Shown: positions 42,759 to 51,282 of the stretch, piece by piece
Numbering within the stretch: the stretch's first letter is position 1
How the letters are laid out: each line of letters opens with the position of its first letter
NCBI GenBank assembly: GCA_964203235.1
Contig: CAXNLE010000001.1
Location: forward strand, 434,001 to 498,000
DNA: 64,000 bases
Origin: BACL27 sp964203235
GTDB lineage: Bacteria > Actinomycetota > Acidimicrobiia > Acidimicrobiales > Ilumatobacteraceae
Direction: 5' to 3'
Program-made: the position numbers and the translations under genes
Notes under the pieces: model-generated
Seen by the model: only the letters and a program-made list of their open reading frames with translations
Told to the model about the DNA's origin: nothing
Databases searched by the model: none

Positions 42759-42807
42759 TGCCCCCGCCTTTGTATATTGATTTCCTCTGTCGCTAAACTT
42801 AGCCACT

Positions 42808-44196
42808 GTGAGTTCGCTCGATGAAATTATTGAGGACGAAGAGCGAATATTTTTGAGCAAAGTACCCAAATCGGTGGAAATGCATCTCAAGGCTTCAAAA
42901 TCAATCCCTGGCGGGGTTCCATCAAGTTGGGCCAGTTCGCGGCCGACTCCAGTTTGGGTCAGCCATGGCAATGGTGCGTATGTCTGGGATGTAGACGACA
43001 ATCGGTACATCGACTTTCATGCCGGTTACGGCGCCAATGTTGTTGGTCACGCCAATCCGAGTGTGGTTGCTGCAGTGCAGAAACGCGTCACTCAGGGCAC
43101 GCACTTTGCCCAGCCAACTTCTGACTCAATAGTTGTCGCCGAAGAATTGTCGCGACGATTTGGTTTGCCTCAGTGGCGATTTTGCAATTCGGGCACCGAG
43201 GCAACGATGGATGCCGTGCACCTAATGCGAGTAATCACCGGGCGCGACTTGATTATAAAAGTTGAGGGATCATATAACGGACATCATGATTCGGTAGCAG
43301 TTTCTATTTTTAGATCAGCCGAAGAACTTGGTCCGGCTGATAAGCCGTGGCGCACTCCTGGTGCTGGAATACCGCAAGCAATTGCTGATTGCGTTCGCAT
43401 CGTTCCGTTTAACGACATCAATGCGTTAAGTCGACTACTCGATGAGCATGAGGGGCAAATTGCTGGAATGATTTTCGAACCGATCTTGATGGGGGCCGGG
43501 ATTATCGTGCCGCAGCCTGGATATCTCGAGGCGGTAAAAAAGTTGGTTCATCAACACGGTGCTCTTTTGGCATTTGATGAAGTGAAAACAGGTTTGGTAA
43601 TACATCAAGGCGGCGCAACAGCAATGTATGGGGTAGTGCCAGACATAATTTGTCTTGCAAAAGCACTGGGTGGCGGTTTGCCGTGTGGCGCAATTGGTGG
43701 CACAAACGAGGTGATGGGGGCAATCACCGATGGTCGTTACAACCAAGTAGGCACCTTCAACGGCAATCCTTTGACAATGGCTGCCACTCGTGCGGTGCTG
43801 ACTGAAGTTTTAACCGACGATGCGTATGCGAGAGCCAACGATGTCGGTGCGTACATTTTGAAGAACGCGATATCAACTTTGCAGAAACACGGACAAGGCG
43901 TGCATGGCTATCAGTTTGGTTTTAAAGTTTCGATCGTATTCAGCGACGAGCCAGCAACGAATTATCGAGACTTTCTAGAAGTAAGTACGGGTGCAATGCA
44001 TTTGAATTATCTGATGCAGTTTAATGGTGGCGTCTTTTTGGCTCCGTGGGGTAAGAGCGAGTCGCTGACACTTTCAGTTGCTCACACGCGTGAACATGGC
44101 GATGTGTTCTTGCAGAATCTTTCGCAACTCGGAAAAGTTATCGAACAGATGAGCGATCGCACATCAGAAGTTTTCGCAGCGGGAAGTTTTAATTAA
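42808..44196 (+). CDS. Class III PLP aminotransferase (GSA-aminotransferase-like)
   Basis: A 462-residue fold type I aminotransferase from GTG 42808. The N-terminus (SIPGGVPSSWASSRPTPVWV, then GAYVWDVDDNRYIDFHAGYGANVVGHANPSVV) and FCNSGTEATMDAVHLMRVITGRDLIIKVEGSYNGHHD are close to glutamate-1-semialdehyde aminotransferases, but the context suggests a catabolic amine or amino-acid aminotransferase. LAFDEVKTGL is the PLP-contacting Asp motif and ICLAKALGGGLPCGAIGG carries the Schiff-base Lys. Divergent from the binding-protein operon; its 3' end overlaps the Rieske gene convergently by eight bases. Confidence 0.82.
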   Translation: MSSLDEIIEDEERIFLSKVPKSVEMHLKASKSIPGGVPSSWASSRPTPVWVSHGNGAYVWDVDDNRYIDFHAGYGANVVGHANPSVVAAVQKRVTQGTHFAQPTSDSIVVAEELSRRFGLPQWRFCNSGTEATMDAVHLMRVITGRDLIIKVEGSYNGHHDSVAVSIFRSAEELGPADKPWRTPGAGIPQAIADCVRIVPFNDINALSRLLDEHEGQIAGMIFEPILMGAGIIVPQPGYLEAVKKLVHQHGALLAFDEVKTGLVIHQGGATAMYGVVPDIICLAKALGGGLPCGAIGGTNEVMGAITDGRYNQVGTFNGNPLTMAATRAVLTEVLTDDAYARANDVGAYILKNAISTLQKHGQGVHGYQFGFKVSIVFSDEPATNYRDFLEVSTGAMHLNYLMQFNGGVFLAPWGKSESLTLSVAHTREHGDVFLQNLSQLGKVIEQMSDRTSEVFAAGSFN

Positions 44197-45292
44197 TTTC
44201 GCTGCGATAGCGGAGGATTAGTTGGTGACAGTAGCGCTCCATTTTAGTGTGGTACGCGCGAATGAATGATCGTGATGCAACGCCGCGCTGAACACGTTCG
44301 CAAACTGCAATGTCTTGCCGATTGACCATGTCGCTGAACGAGATCGTTGGCTCGAGGTCGAGAGACTTGTCATCTACGACACTTTTTGGAAATAAATAAT
44401 CTGTAAAAATAGTTGTATGAGTCGGTGATCGAGGAACATACCTTGTTAGTACAGCGACCGTTGGTGAAATGTCAATCAACATATTTGGATATACATAAGC
44501 ACCAAATACTGAGTACTCATCTAGATCTTCCATCGCAGGTAACAACGCCAAACTCTCGTTTTGGTTGTACGACAACGAAGTTTTGCCATCTGCCAGGCTT
44601 GCGCCCCAGTCTTGGCGGTCGTCTTGAATAGTTTTGCCAGTCTTATAGATCGGCACGAGGTCAACTAGTTCTGGGTGAACTACCGCGCAGTGCAAACACT
44701 CGCTGTAGTTTTCGGCGAGCACCTTCCAATTGGCTGAAACTTCATCAATTGTTGTGCGTGCATTTACAAGTGAACTCATTTCAAATTTTTCTAGTTCACG
44801 AGGGCGAGAATAATGTGCATCAAGCCACTCAAGCAATGGCATTGCATTTGGGTCAAGCGAAATAAAAATACAACCCTGCCATTGGTCTACTTGTACTGAT
44901 TTTAAGTGAAGTGTTTCTCTGTCGATCGAATCTTTATCGTGCAGAGGTGTTGCGACAAGCGCACCTTCAAGCGAGTAACTCCACGAGTGGTACGGGCAAG
45001 TTATCGCCGCACCGAAACCCGAACCGCTTGCATCGCATAAGTTGGACCCACGATGTTGACAGACGTTGTAAAACGCGCGCAATTCACCGTCACGGTTTCT
45101 TAGAATCAAAATACTCTCGCTACCAATATCGACAACTAGTCGGTCGCCGATTTTGTTTAAGCTTTCGCAAAGACCTGCAAAACACCAATTGGTGCCGTAA
45201 ATCTTTTGCATCTCATCGTTAAAAATTTCTTGAGAATTATATTCTTCGCGTGAGAAACTCTCGCTTAGGCCTTCAATTTGACTTTCAGTCAT
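44189..45292 (-). CDS. Rieske non-heme iron oxygenase, alpha subunit
   Basis: About 367 residues from ATG 45292, which overlaps the stop of the upstream PhyH gene (ATGA). The Rieske [2Fe-2S] site is Cys78-x-His80 ... Cys99-x-x-His102 (CQHRGSN / CPYHSWSY). The catalytic domain has ENYSECLHCAVVHPELVDL, with the two mononuclear-iron His residues. Overall it resembles the choline/glycine-betaine/carnitine monooxygenase subgroup that acts on quaternary amines and related compounds. No reductase gene is adjacent. Convergent overlap with the aminotransferase gene. Confidence 0.87.
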   Translation of the reverse strand: MTESQIEGLSESFSREEYNSQEIFNDEMQKIYGTNWCFAGLCESLNKIGDRLVVDIGSESILILRNRDGELRAFYNVCQHRGSNLCDASGSGFGAAITCPYHSWSYSLEGALVATPLHDKDSIDRETLHLKSVQVDQWQGCIFISLDPNAMPLLEWLDAHYSRPRELEKFEMSSLVNARTTIDEVSANWKVLAENYSECLHCAVVHPELVDLVPIYKTGKTIQDDRQDWGASLADGKTSLSYNQNESLALLPAMEDLDEYSVFGAYVYPNMLIDISPTVAVLTRYVPRSPTHTTIFTDYLFPKSVVDDKSLDLEPTISFSDMVNRQDIAVCERVQRGVASRSFIRAYHTKMERYCHQLILRYRSEIN

Positions 45293-46170
45293 TGTGCCCA
45301 CCCCAATCCCGTTGGAATATCTTCGTAATCAACCGTCCAAAGTCTGCCACCATTCAACTCAGAGGCGTCATAACAGCGATAGCCGAGAAGTTGCTGTTGC
45401 TGTTTCGTGAAAGTTTTTGCGCGTTCTTCGGTAACGCCGAGGCAACCTGCTTCTTCTGGTGTCAACCAGCCGTAAATATATGACATGTGCATGCCAAATC
45501 GCGGTTGATTTTTTGTTTTATTGGCGCCCGCGCTATGCAGAGTTTTACCGGTGTAGATCATGCCGCTTCCTGCGGGCATCACTGCCTGAGTTATCTCGCT
45601 GTCAATCGCTGCTCGCGAGAAGTCACTCCACTTGTGGCTTCCGGGTGCGACTCGTGTTGCACCGTTTTCGGCTGTGAAATCAGAAAGCGCGAACATACAA
45701 CTAATTTGACAAACTGGTTTAGTCGGCCCGCACATTGCTGGCCAATCATCTGAATCGCGGTGCATATATTGCGGTGCGCCACTGGGCATGACAATCATCA
45801 TCTGGCCGGTATTCATCCAATAACTTGCACAATGTGGTTTTAGTAATGCGTCAGCGATACCGATAAGTAGTGGATGAATTAAAACTTGATCAGTAAATGT
45901 TTGCGACCGTTGCGCCAATCGTGTAAATCGCTTGGTCTGTTCTCCCCAAAAGTAATTGACGTTTGCGCTATCAACTTTTGGACCGACTGAAGTTGAGTCG
46001 CTAGTCGGGTCAAGCTCTTCGCGCAGACTGGCAACGGTTTGTGGTGAGAGCATGTCGTGCACGACCAAGCCGCCGTCTCGATCAAGAATATTTAGAATTT
46101 CTGCAAGTGATGAAGTTTTGGCGCTTACGACGGTGAGGCTGACGTTTGCGTCAAGATTTGCAGCGCTCAC
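45289..46170 (-). CDS. Phytanoyl-CoA dioxygenase (PhyH)-family Fe(II)/2-oxoglutarate enzyme
   Basis: A 293-residue protein from GTG 46170. The iron site is H-x-D in YMHRDSDDW with the distal His in GKTLHSAGANKT and the 2OG-binding Arg in NQPRFGMHMSY. ENGATRVAPGSHKWSDFSRA is a typical PhyH segment. Members hydroxylate carbon adjacent to carboxylates, ectoine or other small molecules. It is coupled to the Rieske gene, so two different oxygenases probably act in sequence on one substrate. The substrate is unknown. Confidence 0.85.
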   Translation of the reverse strand: MSAANLDANVSLTVVSAKTSSLAEILNILDRDGGLVVHDMLSPQTVASLREELDPTSDSTSVGPKVDSANVNYFWGEQTKRFTRLAQRSQTFTDQVLIHPLLIGIADALLKPHCASYWMNTGQMMIVMPSGAPQYMHRDSDDWPAMCGPTKPVCQISCMFALSDFTAENGATRVAPGSHKWSDFSRAAIDSEITQAVMPAGSGMIYTGKTLHSAGANKTKNQPRFGMHMSYIYGWLTPEEAGCLGVTEERAKTFTKQQQQLLGYRCYDASELNGGRLWTVDYEDIPTGLGWAQ

Positions 46171-46254
46171 GGCTTGATACTATCCAATGATCTAATAATC
46201 TAATTACGTATTTACGTTGAACATAAACAACTTCTACGAATTAGCCTTCACGCA

Positions 46255-47052
46255 ATGCGTTTTGATCTGCAAATTAATCCTGGTAATTCGCTATGGCCTA
46301 TTGCGCGCGAGGCTGCAATTTCTGCCGAAGCTGCTGGTTTTAAAGGATTTTGGACAGCAGATCATCTTGCGGGTGATGTGATGAAAGCACCTGACATGCC
46401 CGAATGTTTTACATTGCTTGGCGCGTTAGCCAGTGCGACGAAAACTATTGAACTCGGACCGCTAGTTGTGAATGTTGGTAATCGACATCCGGCGATGCTT
46501 GCGAACAGTGTGGCAACGATGCAACAAATTTCTGGTGGTCGTTTTGTTTTGGGGCTTGGTGCTGGTGCTTCACCGAATAGCCCGTTTGCCGCAGAGCAGC
46601 GAGCGATTGGAGTGATTCCTCCTGCGAAAATGAGCGAGCGTCATGATGTGTTAATCAATGCACTTGATGTGATGAATGAAATGTGGGCCCCGAATCGCCG
46701 AGTTGAACTCGAAATGTTTCCACTTCCTAAACCGATACCTCAGATAATTGTTGGAGTAAACAGTGTTGCGCTGGCACGCATCGCAGGCGCCAGGACAAAC
46801 GGTGTAAATATTCGTGCAAGCCATGAGTGTGCTGGCGAAATACTTGCCGCTGCTCAAGATGCGCACAAGAATTCAGGAGTCAATAAACCATTTACGGTTT
46901 CGGTTTGGGAGCATTACGACGAAGCATTGGTAAGTGGCGACGACGCTCGTCTTGATGTCTGGCGTAGTTGGGGCGTTGACCGCGCAATTTTACTTATGTT
47001 CAAATCGGTTGACTTTGCGGCAATCGACCGCGCCGCAAAGTACCTAAATTAA
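46255..47052 (+). CDS. LLM-class oxidoreductase, F420- or FMN-dependent
   Basis: A 265-residue luciferase-like TIM barrel: AREAAISAEAAGFKGFWTADHLAGDV, LGALASATKTIELGPLVVNVGNRHPAMLANSVATMQQISGGRFVLGLGAGA, then a short C-terminal part. The layout is that of compact F420-dependent LLM enzymes, and the window encodes FO synthase, so F420 is plausible. Divergent from the PhyH/Rieske pair; the following gene is convergent with a two-base gap. Confidence 0.82.
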   Translation: MRFDLQINPGNSLWPIAREAAISAEAAGFKGFWTADHLAGDVMKAPDMPECFTLLGALASATKTIELGPLVVNVGNRHPAMLANSVATMQQISGGRFVLGLGAGASPNSPFAAEQRAIGVIPPAKMSERHDVLINALDVMNEMWAPNRRVELEMFPLPKPIPQIIVGVNSVALARIAGARTNGVNIRASHECAGEILAAAQDAHKNSGVNKPFTVSVWEHYDEALVSGDDARLDVWRSWGVDRAILLMFKSVDFAAIDRAAKYLN

Positions 47053-47054
47053 TC

Positions 47055-48317
47055 TCAATTTACAACATTTGTTTTTACGTTTTGAGTCGCTGTTTTCAAA
47101 AATAAATATGAAAACAAGCTAATCTGTAACCCAATTGTCTGGCGCGCATGTTCGCCAGCTTGAATTTTTACTCCGTATGCCATAAACAAGGTTAAAAAAA
47201 TAACAACAAACATTGAGATGCACACGTTGCGTATTGCCAAAAGGTATCTCTGCGGTATTTCTATAGAATCAAAAAATCTTTGCGCGACAAGCCCCATGAT
47301 TAATCCCATCGCAGTTGCCTGAACTATAACTAATAAAATTTGAAACATAATCGAAGGATTAGAAGTTAAATTCTCGATCGGATGTTGGATAGCCCAGAAA
47401 ATTGCCGTTATGTGCGAGAACAGTGATTCTCTATCGGTTTGGTCAGCGGAAAAGAACTTTGGATACAAGGACTCCATAACCTTGTGGAAAATCGCTATAA
47501 AAGACAACCATGCAAACGAACCGAGTAACACGCTCAACATAACCCCAAAGTTTTTTTCGGCGGCTGTACTTGTCTTTCGCTTTCGTATATTAAGAATCAT
47601 AAAAGATAATGCAAGAACAAATCCTAAATATTCAAAGAACGATGTAACCAAGATTCCCAAAAGGAACAGTTGGACGTTGGAAACTTTTCTTTCAGAAATT
47701 TGAATTACCAGAATTGTGATTACTGCAAGAACGGCGAATAATCCGTAGTCGTACCATTTGAAGTTTTCGAAGGGAAAATCTTGAAATGCAAGTACTGAAC
47801 GGGCTTGAAAATCATCTGTACCGATTTTTGATACTTCTATGACTTTCCCAACTATTCTTAGCAACCAGCCTGAAAGTGCAAAGAAAAGCGCGTTCATAAA
47901 AAATAAAACAAATGAAATATTTCTCGAAAAACGATAGATGCATAGTCCGAGGATTGTGAAGCAAATGATGCGCCAGCCAAGACCGATTATTTGAATAATA
48001 AAAATTCTTGATTGGTCGTCTACATTCCAATAATAAAACTTTGATATATAGTCGGTCAAAAAAATCAATGGTTGAAAAATTAAAGCGCCACCAATTCGTT
48101 GACACTGTCCAATCCCGTAACAAGATAACGTTCTTTCAAATTCTGAAGCTGGATATGTTCGGAAATCCGTTGCACTTGCGTCCATCCATGCTTGCCCCGG
48201 ATTATGGATTCTGTCATGGTCTCTGGAAACTAAGAATGCCAGAAAATTGGCAAATGTAAACGCCCAAGCGCAAAAATAATACATTAGCTTTTTTATTTCC
48301 AATACTTGTGCAGTCAT
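47055..48317 (-). CDS. Polytopic membrane protein, unknown function, AT-rich
   Basis: A 420-residue protein with about nine or ten hydrophobic segments (e.g. YFCAWAFTFANFLAFLV, IIQIIGLGWRIICFTILGLCIY, FAVLAVITILVIQI, LLVIVQATAMGLIMGLV). A long loop follows the first segment with a Cys pair (LSCYGIGQCQRIGG). No motif that I recognise; EpsG/glycosyltransferase-C-type proteins have a similar shape. Base composition is clearly more AT-rich than the surroundings, as in the acyltransferase on the other side of leuS, suggesting horizontal acquisition. Confidence 0.7.
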   Translation of the reverse strand: MTAQVLEIKKLMYYFCAWAFTFANFLAFLVSRDHDRIHNPGQAWMDASATDFRTYPASEFERTLSCYGIGQCQRIGGALIFQPLIFLTDYISKFYYWNVDDQSRIFIIQIIGLGWRIICFTILGLCIYRFSRNISFVLFFMNALFFALSGWLLRIVGKVIEVSKIGTDDFQARSVLAFQDFPFENFKWYDYGLFAVLAVITILVIQISERKVSNVQLFLLGILVTSFFEYLGFVLALSFMILNIRKRKTSTAAEKNFGVMLSVLLGSFAWLSFIAIFHKVMESLYPKFFSADQTDRESLFSHITAIFWAIQHPIENLTSNPSIMFQILLVIVQATAMGLIMGLVAQRFFDSIEIPQRYLLAIRNVCISMFVVIFLTLFMAYGVKIQAGEHARQTIGLQISLFSYLFLKTATQNVKTNVVN

Positions 48318-48338
48318 ACGCTTAGCCTAGTGTCGGTT

Positions 48339-51224
48339 TTAAATCACGAAGTTAATTAGCCGTTTTGGAACGATGATAATTTTGGCAGGTGTGGCACCGT
48401 CGAGAGCCTGAATTATTTTTGGGTCGGCGAGCGCGAGCTCGCGTAAATCATCGTCTGAAATATTTGCATTGGCTGAAAGTCGAGTGCGAAGTTTTCCGTT
48501 TACTTGAGCCGGTATCTCGATCATCTCGTTGATCAAAAGCGCTGGGTCAGCAACTGGGAACGGTGTGTAAGTAATTGCAGTAGAGACATTAAGCCGTTGC
48601 CAAAGTTCTTCTGCAATGTGTGGGCAAAGAGGCGACAACATCTGCGTAAGCGGCACTGCAATTTCTCGCGGGGTTGAACCGCTCGCATTCACGTGCACGG
48701 TCAAAGCATTATTCAGCTCAATCAATTTTGAAATCGCGGTATTGAAACGCAAATTCTCCATGTCTTGATGCACGCCTTGAATGCATCGATGTAATGCACG
48801 ACGCAGTGCAAGTGGCGCAGGTTCATCTGAAACATGCAATTGATTAGTCTCTTCATTAACCAAGTTGCGCCAGGTGCGTTGCAAGAAGCGCTGCATGCCA
48901 ACAACATCACGAGTATTCCACGGACGACTCGCATCCAGTGGGCCAGTGCTCATTTCGTAGAGTCGAAATGTGTCGGCCCCAAATTCGTCGTACATCTCAT
49001 CTGGCGTGACAATATTTTTAAGACTCTTGCCCATCTTGCCGTATTCTCTTGCGACAGTTTCGCCCTCGTAGTTGAATACGCCGTTCGTTTCAACGACTTC
49101 ACCCGCTGGCACTGTTTGTCCGCGCGAGTCGCGATACGCGTAAGCCTGAATGTATCCCTGATTGAAAAGCTTGTGAAACGGTTCCTCGCTTGAAACGTGA
49201 CCCAAGTCGTACAAAACTTTGTGCCAGAAACGTGAATAAAGCAAATGCAAAACGGCGTGCTCAACGCCGCCAACATACAAATCGACACCACCGGTGTGGC
49301 CTGCAGATTTTGGCCCCATCCAGTAACGCTCAACATCTGCGTCAACGAATCGTTCAGTATTCGTTGGGTCGAGGTAGCGCAACTCATACCAACAAGAACC
49401 GGCCCACTGTGGCATCACATTGACTTCACGTCGATAAGTTTTTGGCCCGTCGCCAAGATCGAGAGTTACATTCAGCCAGTCAGTTACGCGAGCCAGCGGT
49501 GGAAGTGGATCAGTAAGTTCGTCGTTCGGGTCAAGTGTCTGTGGTTTGAAATCCATCAACTCTGGCAATTTGACTGGCAATAAATTATCTGGCACAGAGC
49601 AAGGCATGTCGTTTTCGTCGTAAACAATTGGAAACGGCTCACCCCAATATCGCTGTCGCGAAAACAACCAGTTGCGGAGTTTGTATGTGATCGCCACTTC
49701 ACCAAAATTATTTTTCTCGAGCCAAGCGTTAATTGTTGCGATTGTTTCGCTCATCGACCGGTTGCCATCAAGTGAAATGTTTTTGTTTGATGAATTCGTA
49801 TATTTACCTTCACCAACAAACGCTTCAGGCCAAGAAGCACAATCAATCGTTGGCGCAATTTTGTGACCTGCGAACCATGTATCAGGTGGCATTTGTATCG
49901 CAACGATTGGCAGGTTGTAGGCACGCGCAAATTCGAAGTCACGCTGATCGCCAGATGGCACCGCCATAATTGCGCCTGTTCCATAACCCATCAAAACATA
50001 ATCAGCAATCCAAACTGGTATTTTTTCGCCCGTGACCGGATTAGTTGCCGTTGTGCCAGTGTCGACGCCAGTCTTCTTGCGATCGTCGTTTTGTCTTTCG
50101 TTGTCGTTTAGTTTGCGTGCCGACTCGCGATATTTTTGCACTGCATCGCGCTGCGTCGCTGTTGTGAGCAAGTCGACTAATGGGTGCTCTGGCGACAACA
50201 CCATGAACGTTGCGCCAAACAAAGTGTCGGGTCGAGTTGTAAAAACTTCTATTTCACCGGCACTTGAAGTAAATCGCACGCGAGCACCAGTGCTTCGACC
50301 TATCCAATTACGTTGCATCAGTTTTATTGACTCTGGCCAATCAAGGCGATCAAGGTCGTCAAGTAATCGATCGGCGTAAGCCGTGATACGCATTGTCCAC
50401 TGACGCATATTGCGTTTGAACACTGGATAGTTGCCGATGTCGCTGCGACCTTCAGCGGTGACTTCTTCATTCGCCAAAATCGTGCCAAGCCCTGGACACC
50501 AGTTGACTGGTGCATTGGCTAAGTACACGAGTCGGTATTCGTCAATAATTTTTCGCTGCTCAAGTTTTGAGAGCGAATTCCAGTCTTGGGTCGACTGGTT
50601 GTCAGCGTGCGTGCCACTCAGTTTGCGCTTACCTGAAGCAAATTCTTGTTCGAGTTCGTTGATGTTGCGTGCTTTTTTGAGTTTGTCGTCGTACCAAGAA
50701 TTGAAAATCTGCAAGAAGATCCACTGTGTCCAGCGATAGTAACTTTCATCTGTGGTGCTGATGCTGCGACGCTGATCATGTGCCAAACCAAGTCGGCGAA
50801 GTTGTCTGCGCATATTTGCAATATTCGACTCAGTATTAATCCGCGGATGAATGCCAGTGACAATTGCGTGTTGTTCTGCGGGCAAGCCAAACGAGTCGTA
50901 ACCGATTGAATGCAAAACATTTTTTCCGGTCATTCGCTTAAAGCGACCGAAAACATCAGTCGCGATATACCCAAGCGGATGGCCAACATGGAGACCGGCG
51001 CCCGATGGATATGGAAACATGTCGAGGATAAATAATTTCTCGCGATCAGCAACGGCTGCTTTATCTGCGAGTGGGCCAGCCGTATTCGGCGCCTCAAAAG
51101 TTTTGTTTGCGTCCCAGCGATCTTGCCACTTCGCCTCAATTGCAGCAGCCAGCGAAGCGTTGTACCGATAGGCGGGAATTGAGCCCCCGCGACCTGTTTG
51201 TGGAAAGTCTGTTGTTGAGCCCAT
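48339..51224 (-). CDS. leuS: Leucyl-tRNA synthetase
   Basis: A 961-residue class Ia aminoacyl-tRNA synthetase. The HIGH-type motif is PYPSGAGLHVGHPLG, the KMSKS loop is KMGKSLKNIVTPDEM near residue 735, and the CP1 editing domain contains EVFTTRPDTLFGATFMVLSPEHPLV. WAGSCWYELRYLDP and an anticodon-binding C-terminal domain complete it. The first about 15 residues (MGSTTDFPQTGRGG) are not conserved; the first six codons are identical to those of the upstream acyltransferase. No Shine-Dalgarno is visible, and a hairpin TTAAGTA-GAA-TACTTAA lies directly before the ATG. No T-box leader. Confidence 0.96.
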   Translation of the reverse strand: MGSTTDFPQTGRGGSIPAYRYNASLAAAIEAKWQDRWDANKTFEAPNTAGPLADKAAVADREKLFILDMFPYPSGAGLHVGHPLGYIATDVFGRFKRMTGKNVLHSIGYDSFGLPAEQHAIVTGIHPRINTESNIANMRRQLRRLGLAHDQRRSISTTDESYYRWTQWIFLQIFNSWYDDKLKKARNINELEQEFASGKRKLSGTHADNQSTQDWNSLSKLEQRKIIDEYRLVYLANAPVNWCPGLGTILANEEVTAEGRSDIGNYPVFKRNMRQWTMRITAYADRLLDDLDRLDWPESIKLMQRNWIGRSTGARVRFTSSAGEIEVFTTRPDTLFGATFMVLSPEHPLVDLLTTATQRDAVQKYRESARKLNDNERQNDDRKKTGVDTGTTATNPVTGEKIPVWIADYVLMGYGTGAIMAVPSGDQRDFEFARAYNLPIVAIQMPPDTWFAGHKIAPTIDCASWPEAFVGEGKYTNSSNKNISLDGNRSMSETIATINAWLEKNNFGEVAITYKLRNWLFSRQRYWGEPFPIVYDENDMPCSVPDNLLPVKLPELMDFKPQTLDPNDELTDPLPPLARVTDWLNVTLDLGDGPKTYRREVNVMPQWAGSCWYELRYLDPTNTERFVDADVERYWMGPKSAGHTGGVDLYVGGVEHAVLHLLYSRFWHKVLYDLGHVSSEEPFHKLFNQGYIQAYAYRDSRGQTVPAGEVVETNGVFNYEGETVAREYGKMGKSLKNIVTPDEMYDEFGADTFRLYEMSTGPLDASRPWNTRDVVGMQRFLQRTWRNLVNEETNQLHVSDEPAPLALRRALHRCIQGVHQDMENLRFNTAISKLIELNNALTVHVNASGSTPREIAVPLTQMLSPLCPHIAEELWQRLNVSTAITYTPFPVADPALLINEMIEIPAQVNGKLRTRLSANANISDDDLRELALADPKIIQALDGATPAKIIIVPKRLINFVI
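51207..51224. repeat. 18-bp direct repeat, leuS start copy
   Basis: GTCTGTTGTTGAGCCCAT here is identical to 53266-53283 at the start of the acyltransferase gene. On the coding strand it is ATG plus five codons (MGSTTD). The flanking bases on both sides are unrelated, so the identity is not part of a longer homology. Confidence 0.85.
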
Positions 51225-51243
51225 CTTTAAGTATTCTACTTAA

Positions 51244-51271
51244 GCTCTTGAAATAGAGCGTCTATTTTTTT
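51244..51271 (+). terminator. Plus-strand hairpin plus T-run without a plus-strand gene
   Basis: GCTCT-TGAAAT-AGAGC (51244-51259) is followed by GTCTA and seven Ts. It has the form of an intrinsic terminator in the plus direction, yet both neighbouring genes run in the minus direction. It may block antisense transcription or be a leftover of the inserted segment. Confidence 0.5.
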
Positions 51272-51282
51272 GGTGAGATTCA

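Noticed and set aside
42759..43010. Extended N-terminus of the PotD-like protein
   Set aside because: The upstream frame overlaps the divergent aminotransferase; the signal peptide and ribosome site support ATG 42758.
42808..44196. HemL (glutamate-1-semialdehyde aminotransferase) of heme synthesis
   Set aside because: Sequence is HemL-like, but no other heme genes are near and it faces a transporter/oxygenase cluster; a catabolic role fits better, though not proven.
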